From DATKWD01 sp963704815 (GTDB lineage Bacteria > Actinomycetota > Acidimicrobiia > Acidimicrobiales > Salinilacustritrichaceae), in the NCBI GenBank assembly GCA_963704815.1, contig CAVPHU010000001.1:558001-622000 (forward strand): a DNA stretch of 64,000 nucleotides, in the 5' to 3' direction. The stretch's first letter is position 1. Each line of letters begins with the position of its first letter. The notes under the pieces are model-generated. The model made no database searches and was not told the DNA's origin. It was given only the letters and a program-made list of their open reading frames with translations. The translations under genes were made by a program, and so were the position numbers. This document shows, piece by piece, positions 26,355 through 34,332 of this stretch.

Positions 26355-26419
26355 CAGAGCGAGGATAGGACCCGGTTCGACGTCTTCATCTCACCCACCC
26401 GGCCTCTACCCTCGACCCG

Positions 26420-27334
26420 ATGGGCCGACTCGAGATCAAGCAGCAGCTGGACGAGTCCGACCTCACCCAGCTCAAGGAGCTCCTCGATGCTGCCGAACGC
26501 GCCGACGGCCACAAGCCGATCGACGATCATCGCTGGGTCGATCTGGCCCAGGGTGGCCGCACGCCGTTCACCGCGTTGCTGGCCCACCAAGCCGGGCACG
26601 GCCACCCGGTCGGGTATGCCCACGTCGAGCGGGGTGCCCACAGCTGGTCGATCGAACTGGTCATCGACCCGCACCACCGCTACGAGGCCCTCGAGCTCGG
26701 ACCCCAACTGCTCCGCGCCTCCGCCGACGTGATCGCCGGCGAGGGCGGTGGCCACGTGCACCTCTGGGTCTACAAGCCGACCGAGGCCCACGACGCGATC
26801 ATGGCGACCATCGGCCTCAGCCGCGGACGCGACCTCTGGCAGATGCGCCGCCCGCTCCCGCTGGACGAGACGACCGAATTGGTCACCCGCCCCTTCGAGC
26901 CGGGGCGCGACGAAGCGGCGTGGCTCGAGGTCAACAACCGGGCCTTCCACTGGCACCCCGAGCAGGGCGACTGGACCGACGACGACGTGCGCGACCGCGA
27001 AGCCGAGCCCTGGTTCGATCCCGAGGGATTCCTGCTCCACGAGATCGACGGCGAGCTCGCCGGTTTCTGCTGGACGAAGGTCCACCCCGACCACGACCCA
27101 CCGCTCGGCGAGATCTACGTGATCGCAGTCGATCCGGCCTTTCACGGTCGCGGGCTCGGTCGCGCCCTCACGGTGGCCGGGCTGTCTCATCTCGCGGCTC
27201 AGGGCCTCCGCATGGCGATGCTCTACGTCGATTCCGACAACACCTCAGCGGTCGGCCTCTACCGCGACCTCGGCTTCGAGATCGATCACGTCGATCGGGC
27301 CTTCACCGGCGACATCGGCGCGGCCGAACGGTGA
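26420..27334 (+). CDS. mshD: Mycothiol acetyltransferase MshD
   Basis: MshD acetylates Cys-GlcN-Ins with acetyl-CoA, the last step of mycothiol synthesis. Mycothiol is the main thiol of Actinobacteria, so this is a taxonomic marker. The 304-residue protein is a tandem of two GNAT domains. The second holds the acetyl-CoA loop 'VDPAFHGRGLGRALTVAG' and 'YVDSDNTSAVGLYRDLGF'; the family phrase 'NNRAFHWHPEQGDWT' is clear. ATG at 26420; the stop overlaps the rlmN GTG. Confidence 0.93.
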   Translation: MGRLEIKQQLDESDLTQLKELLDAAERADGHKPIDDHRWVDLAQGGRTPFTALLAHQAGHGHPVGYAHVERGAHSWSIELVIDPHHRYEALELGPQLLRASADVIAGEGGGHVHLWVYKPTEAHDAIMATIGLSRGRDLWQMRRPLPLDETTELVTRPFEPGRDEAAWLEVNNRAFHWHPEQGDWTDDDVRDREAEPWFDPEGFLLHEIDGELAGFCWTKVHPDHDPPLGEIYVIAVDPAFHGRGLGRALTVAGLSHLAAQGLRMAMLYVDSDNTSAVGLYRDLGFEIDHVDRAFTGDIGAAER

Positions 27335-28377
27335 GCACCAGCCGCTACGACCCTGCCAGGCACGAGCTGGCCGACCTGCTCGAGGGTGAGCCGAGCTACC
27401 GGATCGACCAGCTCTGGACGGGGTTGTACGAGCACGCCGCCGAGGTGAACGATCTCACCAATCTGCCGCGGTCGCTCCGAGCCACCCTCGCCGACCTGTT
27501 GCCCGACGCGCTCTCGCTCCAGACCGAGTCGGTGAGCGACGGCGGCGACACCGTCAAGTGGCTGTGGGCCCTCGAGGGAGGCGCCCTCGTCGAGACCGTG
27601 TTGATGCACTACACGGACCGGTCGACCGTGTGCATCTCGACCCAGGCCGGGTGTGCCATGGGCTGCGGATTCTGCGCGACCGGCCAAGCCGGATTCGAAC
27701 GGCAGCTGACCGTCGGCGAGATCGTCGAACAGGTCATCCGGGCCATGCGTCGGGCCCGTCCGCGGCGCCTGTCCAACGTCGTCTTCATGGGGATGGGCGA
27801 ACCGCTGGCCAACTACGAGAAGACCGTCGAGGCCGCGCGCCGGATCCACACCGACATCGGCTTGTCGGCCCGCCACCTCACGGTGTCGACCGTCGGCATC
27901 GTGCCGGGCATCCGCCGGCTCGCGACCGAGGGCCTGCCGGTCAGCCTCGCGGTGTCGCTCCACGCAGCCAACGACGAGCTGCGCGACGAACTCGTCCCGA
28001 TCAACCGTCGCTACCCGATCGCCGATCTCCTCGATGCCTGCCGCGACTACCGAACGCGTACGCGACGACGGGTCTCGTTCGAGTGGGCGCTGATCGACGG
28101 AGTCAACGACCGCTTCTCCGACGCCGACGAGCTCGCGGCGCTGGCCAGCGACGCACGGGCGCACGTGAACCTGATCCCCCTGAATCCGACCCCTGGATAC
28201 CCCACGGTCGGCACGTCGCCGGGCGGCGTCCGGGCGTTCCGCGACCGGTTGGGCGCGGCCGGGGTCAATGCCACCGTGCGCGCCAACCGAGGCACCGACA
28301 TCGACGCCGCGTGCGGGCAGCTCCGGGCCGCCCACGAGATCACCGCGGTCGCCGCGCCCTCTCGCCGTCGCCCCTGA
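27331..28377 (+). CDS. rlmN: Dual-specificity 23S rRNA/tRNA adenine C2-methyltransferase RlmN
   Basis: RlmN is a radical-SAM enzyme that methylates C2 of A2503 in 23S rRNA and A37 of some tRNAs. It has the CX3CX2C cluster in 'AGCAMGCGFCATG' (about residues 108-115), 'VFMGMGEPLANYEKTVEA', 'LTVSTVGIVPGIRRLA', 'SLHAANDELRDELVPIN' and the C-terminal catalytic Cys in 'DAACGQL'. GTG at 27331 gives 348 residues and overlaps the mshD stop by four bases. Confidence 0.96.
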   Translation: MSTSRYDPARHELADLLEGEPSYRIDQLWTGLYEHAAEVNDLTNLPRSLRATLADLLPDALSLQTESVSDGGDTVKWLWALEGGALVETVLMHYTDRSTVCISTQAGCAMGCGFCATGQAGFERQLTVGEIVEQVIRAMRRARPRRLSNVVFMGMGEPLANYEKTVEAARRIHTDIGLSARHLTVSTVGIVPGIRRLATEGLPVSLAVSLHAANDELRDELVPINRRYPIADLLDACRDYRTRTRRRVSFEWALIDGVNDRFSDADELAALASDARAHVNLIPLNPTPGYPTVGTSPGGVRAFRDRLGAAGVNATVRANRGTDIDAACGQLRAAHEITAVAAPSRRRP

Positions 28378-28440
28378 CCCTGGCCACGGCGACCGGCGCG
28401 TGCCACCGCGAGACATGCGACCGTCCTGCGAACGCACCGA

Positions 28441-29196
28441 TCAACGGACCAGCACCGTGATCGAGTCGGACGCTCGGATCGCCCGGTGCAGCCGCTCACC
28501 ACGCCGGACCGTGACCCCCGGCCACAACACGGACTCGCCGGCCTCGCCGTCGACCACGGCTCCATCGCCGACGACCGTCGCTCCCCCCGACGCCTCCAGG
28601 TTGGCGCGGAGGTAGTCGGCCGGGGTGGCGCAGTCGACGAACGGACCGTCGTGACGAATCACCTCGACCCGGTCGGCCTCGTTCGCCGCCCTCCAGCACA
28701 CCTCGTAGAGGCCGGTGGGTCGGTCGTCGAGCTTGGCGGCGTCGGCCCACGGGAGGACCGAGCCGGCGATCGACATCCGCTCGCCGAACCGGTCGGCCTC
28801 GTGGGCGAAGATCCTGATCCGTTCGCGATCCCAGCCGTCGAGCAGCGGCGCCAGCGTGCCGGGGGCCCACGTGTCCCCGTTGAGGACCACGACGTCGCGA
28901 CCGTCGATCCACGGCCGGAGGAGCCCGATGGCGCCGGCGGTGCCGCGCTCCTCGACCGGTTCGACCGACACATGGACCTGCGGGTGATGGGCTGAGAGGT
29001 GGGCCTCCATCGACACACGGTCGGCGTGCACGTTGACGGCCACGTCGTCGGTGAGCTCGGCGACCCGGTCGATGGCGTGGTCGAGCAGGGGCCGTCCGTT
29101 CACCGGGCAGAGCACCTTGGGGCGGAGTCGGGTCAGCGGAAGAAGTCGCGTTCCGCTTCCCGCACTGAGCACAACTGCTGCGAGACTGTCAGCCAT
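28441..29196 (-). CDS. Sugar-phosphate nucleotidyltransferase
   Basis: The 251-residue protein has the NTP-transferase signature 'VVLSAGSGTRLLPLTRLRPK' and 'NGRPLLDHAIDRV', with the metal Asp in 'VVLNGDTWAP'. It matches the mannose-1-phosphate guanylyltransferase / glucose-1-phosphate uridylyltransferase superfamily. The C-terminus ('VVGDGAVVDGEAGESVLWPG') is a short beta-helix-like piece. The sugar and nucleotide are not decidable. ATG at 29196 shares bases with the ATG of the divergent membrane gene at 29195. It converges with rlmN. Confidence 0.88.
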   Translation of the reverse strand: MADSLAAVVLSAGSGTRLLPLTRLRPKVLCPVNGRPLLDHAIDRVAELTDDVAVNVHADRVSMEAHLSAHHPQVHVSVEPVEERGTAGAIGLLRPWIDGRDVVVLNGDTWAPGTLAPLLDGWDRERIRIFAHEADRFGERMSIAGSVLPWADAAKLDDRPTGLYEVCWRAANEADRVEVIRHDGPFVDCATPADYLRANLEASGGATVVGDGAVVDGEAGESVLWPGVTVRRGERLHRAIRASDSITVLVR

Positions 29197-29545
29197 GGAG
29201 ACACGAGTCTGGCTCAACCGAAGCCAACCACAATCGCTCTACTCGGCCACGATGCTGCTCTACCTGAACGCAGCCTTCAGCTTCCTCTTCGGCGGCCTCG
29301 GGCCGATCAGCCTCCTCGTCGTGGTGGCCGGCGTCGCCGGCGGCTTCGGCATCGCCAACGAGATGAAGTGGGGGCCGGCGCTGGGCGTCGCCACCGCCGT
29401 GGTCTCGATCCTCGTCTGGTTCAGCTTCTTCGGGCTCGCCGGGCTGCTCAGCCTCGCCGTGGTCAGCCTCATGTTCGATGCCCTGCTGCTCTACCTCCTC
29501 ACCAACGAGGAGAGCCGGGACTACCAGCGCATCTGGTTCAAGTAG
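29195..29545 (+). CDS. Small membrane protein of unknown function
   Basis: The 116-residue protein has about three hydrophobic helices: 'LLYLNAAFSFLFGGLGP', 'ISLLVVVAGVAGGFGIAN' and 'VSILVWFSFFGLAGLLSL'. The N-terminal phrase 'NRSQPQSLYSATMLLYLN' is of a type seen in short actinobacterial membrane proteins, but I assign no name. ATG at 29195 overlaps the divergent nucleotidyltransferase ATG (shared CATG); a later ATG at 29252 is possible. It lies 25 bases upstream of the CoA ligase. Confidence 0.75.
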   Translation: METRVWLNRSQPQSLYSATMLLYLNAAFSFLFGGLGPISLLVVVAGVAGGFGIANEMKWGPALGVATAVVSILVWFSFFGLAGLLSLAVVSLMFDALLLYLLTNEESRDYQRIWFK

Positions 29546-29570
29546 CGGTCCAACTGCAACAATCCACCGT

Positions 29571-31214
29571 GTGACCGACTTCAATCTCGCCGCCGTCCAC
29601 GAAGCCGTTTCGGCTGCCATCCCCGATCGCGAGTGCATCGTCTGGCGCGACCGTCGCCTCACCTACGCCGACATCACCGACCGCACCCGCCGTCTCGCCA
29701 ACTTCCTCGCCGAGCGCGGCGTGGGCCCCCGCGGCGATCGATCAGCACTCGAAGGCCACGAATCCCACCAGGACCACCTGGCGATCTATCTGCACAACGG
29801 CAACGAGTACCTCGAGACGATGCTGGGCTCGTACAAGGCACGGGTCGCTCCGTTCAACGTCAACTACCGGTACGTCGAGGAGGAGCTCACGTACCTCCTC
29901 GACAACAGCGCGGCGAAGGCCATCGTCTACCACTCGGCCTTCGCGCCGACGCTCGCCAACGTGTTGGCCGACCTGCCCGAGCTCGAGGTGCTCATCCAGG
30001 TCGACGACGACTCGGGCAACGCCCTGCTGCCGGGTGCGGTCGAGTACGAGGCGGCGCTCGCCGGAGCCTCGGCCGAGCTGCCTGCGGTGGCGCCCGACTG
30101 GTCGACCGACGATCTCTACATCCTCTACACCGGCGGCACGACCGGGATGCCCAAGGGCGTGCTGTGGCGCCAGGCCGACATCTACGTCGGCGCGCTGGGT
30201 GGCCGCAACCAGGCCACCAACGAGGAGTTCGCCTCGATCGAGGACATCGTCGCCACGGCCGAGGGCGGTGGCGCCCGCCTGATGCCGGCACCACCGTTCA
30301 TGCACGGCGCCGGCCACTGGCTCGGCTTCAACGCCATGAACAGCGGTCACACCGTCGTCATCCAGGACATCGTCGACCGACTCGATCCGGCCGACGTGTG
30401 GTCGACGATCCAGGCCGAGCAGGTCAACATCCTCCTGCTCGTGGGTGATGCGTTCGCCCGGCCGCTCGTCGAAGAACTCGAGCAGGGCTCCTACGACACT
30501 TCGACGATGCTGCTGGTGGTCTCGGGTGGCGCGCCGCTCAACTCGACCTTGAAGGACCGCTTCCTCGCCGCCATGCCGAACGTGATGATCATGGACGCCG
30601 TCGGCGCGTCCGAGACCGGCTCGCAGATGTCCCACACGAGCGCCGCCGGTCAGAAGGCCTCGACCGGCACGTTCACGCCCGGCCCGGGTGCCTGTGTCGT
30701 CTCGCCCGAGCTCGACCGGCTGCTCGACGCCGGACACCAGGAGGAGGGCTGGCTGGCGCAACAGGGGCGTGTGCCCCTCGGCTATCTGGGCGACGCCGAG
30801 AAGACGGCGAAGACCTTCCCGGTCATCGACGGCATCCGCTACTCCGTGCCCGGCGACCGTGCTCGTCTCACCGCTGACGGCATCATCGAGCTCTACGGAC
30901 GCGACTCGGTCACCATCAACTCGGGAGGCGAGAAGATCTTCGCCGAGGAGGTCGAGCAGGCCTTGGCCCACCACCCCGACGTGTTCGACGTCGTCGTCGC
31001 CGGGCGCCCGAGCGAACGGTGGGGCAACGAGGTCATCGCCATCGTCCAGCCCAAGGGCGGCACGCCCGACGAGGAGTCGCTCCTCGCCGAGGCCGCCAAG
31101 CACATCGCCCGCTACAAGCTCCCGAAAGCGTTCGTCTTCGTCGACGAGGTCCTCCGCTCGCCGGCGGGCAAGGCCGATTACCGCTGGGCCAAGGAGCAGG
31201 CGCTCGAGGCCTGA
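29571..31214 (+). CDS. Acyl-CoA synthetase, FadD19-like
   Basis: This ATP-dependent ligase activates a carboxylic acid as CoA thioester. Motifs: P-loop 'LYTGGTTGMPKGVLWRQADI', 'GASETGSQMSHTS', 'YSVPGDRARLTADGIIELYG', the hinge 'RDSVTINSGGEKIF' and the C-terminal catalytic Lys in 'SPAGKADYRW'. The phrase after the P-loop and 'PPFMHGAGHW' recall the FadD19 group that activates sterol side-chain acids in Mycobacterium; I infer fatty or steroid acid substrates without proof. GTG at 29571 gives 547 residues. Confidence 0.9.
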   Translation: MTDFNLAAVHEAVSAAIPDRECIVWRDRRLTYADITDRTRRLANFLAERGVGPRGDRSALEGHESHQDHLAIYLHNGNEYLETMLGSYKARVAPFNVNYRYVEEELTYLLDNSAAKAIVYHSAFAPTLANVLADLPELEVLIQVDDDSGNALLPGAVEYEAALAGASAELPAVAPDWSTDDLYILYTGGTTGMPKGVLWRQADIYVGALGGRNQATNEEFASIEDIVATAEGGGARLMPAPPFMHGAGHWLGFNAMNSGHTVVIQDIVDRLDPADVWSTIQAEQVNILLLVGDAFARPLVEELEQGSYDTSTMLLVVSGGAPLNSTLKDRFLAAMPNVMIMDAVGASETGSQMSHTSAAGQKASTGTFTPGPGACVVSPELDRLLDAGHQEEGWLAQQGRVPLGYLGDAEKTAKTFPVIDGIRYSVPGDRARLTADGIIELYGRDSVTINSGGEKIFAEEVEQALAHHPDVFDVVVAGRPSERWGNEVIAIVQPKGGTPDEESLLAEAAKHIARYKLPKAFVFVDEVLRSPAGKADYRWAKEQALEA

Positions 31215-31230
31215 CGGATCCGAGTCGACC

Positions 31231-31980
31231 TCACGAGTCGAAGAGCGTTTCGTAGACACGGCGGGTGAGTTCGGCATCGGCGCCAGCCCCCAGGAACACG
31301 TCATCGACGTGCAGCTCCCAATGGAGTTGGTACGAAGACGGCGCGTCCACGCCGGTCCCGCCAGCCTGGGTGCCGCTGTTGCCGATGGCGCCGATCGGAT
31401 CCCCGACGTCGATCGAAGCGCCGGGCCGCACCGCGGGGTCGATGTCAGCGAGGTGGGCGTAGATCGTCACCACGTGACCAGCGTCGGCGATGACGCCGTG
31501 ATCGATGACCACGAAGCGCCCGTACAACATGGCCAGGGTCCAGGGCGGGGTTTCGCCGAGGGCCTTCGCGTCGGACAGGATCTGGCGACGCTCGGCGGGC
31601 CCGGGTTCCAGGTAGCCCCGCGTTGCCAGCAGCACTCGGCCCGCCATCGGGGCCACCGCCTCGTGGCCGAGCTCGTAGCAGACGAAGTCGACCCCTTGGT
31701 GCAGGCCACTTCGGTAGGGGCGAACGGCGTTCGGCAAGAGGTCCGGGTCGTCGATCGCGAACGGGCAGTCCGACGGGACTGGGATCGGGCCGATTGCCTG
31801 CGCCAGCCTCGAGGCCTCGGAGGGGTCGGGTCCGCGGTCGGCATCGGTGGACGTGGCCGCGTTCAGCACGGCCAACCCGCCCGCGAAGACGCCCATGACG
31901 GCGAGGACGGCGGGGATCCACCATCGACGCGAAGGACGATCGTCTGAAGACTCGCCGTGCGCGCTCACCTGCGCGAGCAT
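31231..31980 (-). CDS. Membrane-anchored M23-like (LytM) protein, motif partly lost
   Basis: The 249-residue protein has a cytoplasmic tip, one membrane helix (residues about 21-43) and an extracytoplasmic M23 domain. The first zinc motif is present (HxxxD, H94 and D98 in 'SGLHQGVDFV') and there is a His in 'IYAHLADIDP'. The second motif, usually HxH, reads 'YQLHWELH', with Gln where catalytic His is expected. M23 proteins cut peptidoglycan cross-bridges; this one may be inactive and act as a binding or activator protein. It is divergent from the 32106-34332 operon. ATG at 31980. Confidence 0.8.
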   Translation of the reverse strand: MLAQVSAHGESSDDRPSRRWWIPAVLAVMGVFAGGLAVLNAATSTDADRGPDPSEASRLAQAIGPIPVPSDCPFAIDDPDLLPNAVRPYRSGLHQGVDFVCYELGHEAVAPMAGRVLLATRGYLEPGPAERRQILSDAKALGETPPWTLAMLYGRFVVIDHGVIADAGHVVTIYAHLADIDPAVRPGASIDVGDPIGAIGNSGTQAGGTGVDAPSSYQLHWELHVDDVFLGAGADAELTRRVYETLFDS

Positions 31981-32005
31981 ATGAGGGCGTCGTCGGGTCG
32001 GCTGC

Positions 32006-32053
32006 GCGCCTTCGGGACCAGGTAGATGGGCGCCTTCGGGGCCAGGTAGATTC
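32006..32053. repeat. 24-base tandem repeat, two copies
   Basis: Two adjacent copies of about 22 matching bases, starting gcgccttcgg and ending ccaggtagat, occur at 32006 and 32030 with one internal mismatch (a/g). They lie in the divergent gap between the M23-like gene and the GNAT operon, 55-100 bases upstream of the GTG at 32106. They could be a binding-site pair or a recent duplication. Confidence 0.7.
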
Positions 32054-32105
32054 GTCTCCTCACCGACGGCTCTTCGGGCGTGAGGTGGCTCCGGGAGGGG
32101 AATCA

Positions 32106-32555
32106 GTGATCGATCAGGTACAGGTCTCGGCGCTCGAACGGAGCGACGTCGGCGAGATGGACGGTCTGTTCCGCAGCCACACCGGGCGACCCCTTGATCG
32201 AGATCTGATCACGTCGTGGATCGAGGCTTGGCCGTCGGCTGGCGCGCGGGTCGAGAGCAGGTTGATCGGCTATGCGGTCGGGGCGTCCTTCGCACCTGAC
32301 ATCGTCGAGTTCGCGGCGTTGCTGGTGGCTCCCGGTCACCGCAGGAGCGGGGTGGGGACCGCCCTGACCTCTGCGTTCGAGGCGGGTTGCGAGGACCGGG
32401 GGTTTTCGGCGGTGATCGCCGTGACCTCCCAAGGTCGCCAGGTGGTGGAGGCGAAGCCGTCCTCGTGGCCGTTCTTCGAACGCCTCGGGTACCAGTCGAT
32501 CTTCCAGACCGGCCACAGCACGGTGATGGCTCGGACGTTGGCTGAGGCTCGGTGA
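32106..32555 (+). CDS. GNAT acetyltransferase
   Basis: The 149-residue single GNAT domain has the acetyl-CoA loop 'LLVAPGHRRSGVGTALTSAF' and the C-terminal strand 'PFFERLGYQSIF'. The acceptor substrate is unknown. GTG at 32106 is preceded at the right distance by GAGGGG, so I prefer it over the longer frame from 32085. It overlaps the PP-loop gene by GTGA and is the first gene of a three-gene operon. Confidence 0.88.
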   Translation: MIDQVQVSALERSDVGEMDGLFRSHTGRPLDRDLITSWIEAWPSAGARVESRLIGYAVGASFAPDIVEFAALLVAPGHRRSGVGTALTSAFEAGCEDRGFSAVIAVTSQGRQVVEAKPSSWPFFERLGYQSIFQTGHSTVMARTLAEAR

Positions 32556-33637
32556 ACGCCCCTCGGACCCCCATCGTCCTGGAGCGCTGCCGCTCGGACG
32601 AAACGAGTGCCACCGGCCACTTCCGAGTGGGTCGCCAAAGCACCGCTGTTCGGTTCGACGGCGTGGCACCGAATCGGCGGTCGGTGGCCGAGGCCTTCGC
32701 TGCCATCGCACGGGTCATGGGCATGGAGACCGACCAGCCTGTCATCTCGATCCCGCCCCTGAGCCGGACGTTCCGCCGAGAGATCGACGTCTTCCAGCGG
32801 ACCCATCTGTCGCTGTTCCCGGAGCACCACCGAGCGCCGATCCACTCGTTGCACCGGTTCCGGAGACGAGGTCCCTCGGGTGGAGACGGCCGCCGGGTGG
32901 CCGCCTTCTTCTCTGGCGGCGTCGACTCGTTCGATCTTCTCGTGGAGCACGGCGACGAGGTCGACGACCTGATCTTCGTGCGAGGGTTCGATGTGTCCGT
33001 CCACGACCGGGCTCGCAACGAGGAGGTGCTGGCGGTGGTGCGAGCAGCGGCAGATCATACGGGCAAGCCGCTCATCGTCATCGACACCGACCTCCGGGAC
33101 TTCTCCGACCAGCGGACCGACTGGACCTGGTTCGTGTACGGCGGCCTCCTGGCCACCGCCCTCCTCCTGGAACGGACCCACCACACGGTCCTGTGCGCAG
33201 CCTCGGTGGCCGATCGGCACCTCCCTGAGGAGGCCGTGCGACTGCGGTCCGCGCCGTTCGGCAACGGTCGCACTGCGTTGCGGATCGTCGGACGAGAAGC
33301 GACTCGGGTCGAGAAGATCGAGGCGGTGGCGGACGCGGGTATCGCCCGAGACACCCTGCGTGTGTGCTGGCAGAACAGCCCCGGAACCATCAACTGCGGT
33401 CGATGCCACAAGTGCCTGCGTACCCACGTGGCCCTCGCTGCGGTGGGAGGTCTGGGTGCGATCAGCACCTTCGCCGACACCGTCGATCTCGAGGCGGTGG
33501 CGACCCATCCCGCGACGACCCGCTCCGACCGCGCCTATCTGGCCGAGATCCGAGTGGCCGCCCGAGCCAACGGCCATGCCGACATCGTCGGCGCGCTGGA
33601 CCGGGCGCTCGACGTCGGAGAGGTTGAAGCGCCATGA
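32552..33637 (+). CDS. PP-loop ATPase with C-terminal Cys cluster, function unknown
   Basis: The 361-residue protein has a PP-loop ATP pyrophosphatase signature SGGVDS at residues 121-126 ('AAFFSGGVDSFDLL'), as in QueC, TilS and asparagine-synthetase-type enzymes that adenylate a carbonyl or carboxyl group. An N-terminal domain of about 110 residues precedes it. Near the end is a Cys cluster C272...C282xxC285xxC288 ('NCGRCHKCLRT'), a likely zinc site. It is neither canonical QueC nor TilS. It is joined by four-base overlaps to a GNAT gene and a PGRP/amidase gene, suggesting a shared product that is adenylated, then amidated or acylated. Confidence 0.82.
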   Translation: MNAPRTPIVLERCRSDETSATGHFRVGRQSTAVRFDGVAPNRRSVAEAFAAIARVMGMETDQPVISIPPLSRTFRREIDVFQRTHLSLFPEHHRAPIHSLHRFRRRGPSGGDGRRVAAFFSGGVDSFDLLVEHGDEVDDLIFVRGFDVSVHDRARNEEVLAVVRAAADHTGKPLIVIDTDLRDFSDQRTDWTWFVYGGLLATALLLERTHHTVLCAASVADRHLPEEAVRLRSAPFGNGRTALRIVGREATRVEKIEAVADAGIARDTLRVCWQNSPGTINCGRCHKCLRTHVALAAVGGLGAISTFADTVDLEAVATHPATTRSDRAYLAEIRVAARANGHADIVGALDRALDVGEVEAP

Positions 33638-34332
33638 CCGAGGCGAGCAGCACGGGCCCGACGCTCCTCAGCACGCTCCGAGCGCCCCTCCTGCTTCGTT
33701 CCGAATGGGGAGCGATCGAACCGGTCGACTGGCCCGTCGAGCACGCCCGGGTCCGGGCGCTGGTTATCCACCACACCGCCACCCGCCTCGACGAACCCGA
33801 CCCGTTGGCCATGCTGCGCCGGGTGCAGGTCTTCCACGCTCAGAAACGTGGATGGGGTGACATCGGCTACTCGTTCGTGGTCCTCCCCGACGGACGCATC
33901 GCCGAGGGGCGGTTCGGATCTGCGTCAGCGCCGAGCCCCACCGGCGTCGTCGCCGGGCATGCGTACGGCCACAACACCGGAACGCTGGGGATCGCCGTGG
34001 CCGGCCAGTTCGGAGACGGTCCGCCGGCCGAGACGGCATGGGAGTCGCTCATCGACCTTCTTGTCACCATCGTCACGTCATGTGGCCTGGACGCCGCCGG
34101 TGGTCCCGTCGCGCTGGACAACGGCGCCGTCCTGCCGGCGGTCATCAGTGGCCACCGGCAGGTGGTCGCCACCTCGTGTCCGGGCGATGCCCTGGCCAAT
34201 GCGCTGCCCCAGCTTCGCGCTCAGGTGGCGCAGGAGGGCGCCAGCGGACGACGGCGCCCCGCGTCGGCGAGCGCCGGGGAACCCGTCATGCCGGGCGTTG
34301 CTGTTCTGCCTGGCGTTCCGAGAAGTTCATGA
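33634..34332 (+). CDS. PGRP/N-acetylmuramoyl-L-alanine amidase (amidase-2) domain protein
   Basis: The 232-residue protein has the PGRP fold: 'LRSEWGAIEP', first zinc His in 'VIHHTATRLDE' (H46/H47), Tyr in 'WGDIGYSFVVLPDG', then zinc His and Cys in 'ISGHRQVVATSCPGDAL' (H174, C182). All catalytic ligands are present, so amidase action on muramyl-peptide-like substrates is plausible. There is no signal peptide or membrane helix, so it appears cytoplasmic. ATG at 33634 overlaps the PP-loop stop. Its 3' end overlaps the convergent M50 gene by 47 bases. Confidence 0.87.
   Translation: MTEASSTGPTLLSTLRAPLLLRSEWGAIEPVDWPVEHARVRALVIHHTATRLDEPDPLAMLRRVQVFHAQKRGWGDIGYSFVVLPDGRIAEGRFGSASAPSPTGVVAGHAYGHNTGTLGIAVAGQFGDGPPAETAWESLIDLLVTIVTSCGLDAAGGPVALDNGAVLPAVISGHRQVVATSCPGDALANALPQLRAQVAQEGASGRRRPASASAGEPVMPGVAVLPGVPRSS

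Noticed and set aside
32552..33637. QueC of queuosine synthesis or QatC of the Qat defence system
   Set aside because: No other queuosine genes, Qat ATPase, TatD-type nuclease or other defence genes adjoin; the N-terminal domain and neighbours differ. Kept as an unassigned PP-loop protein.
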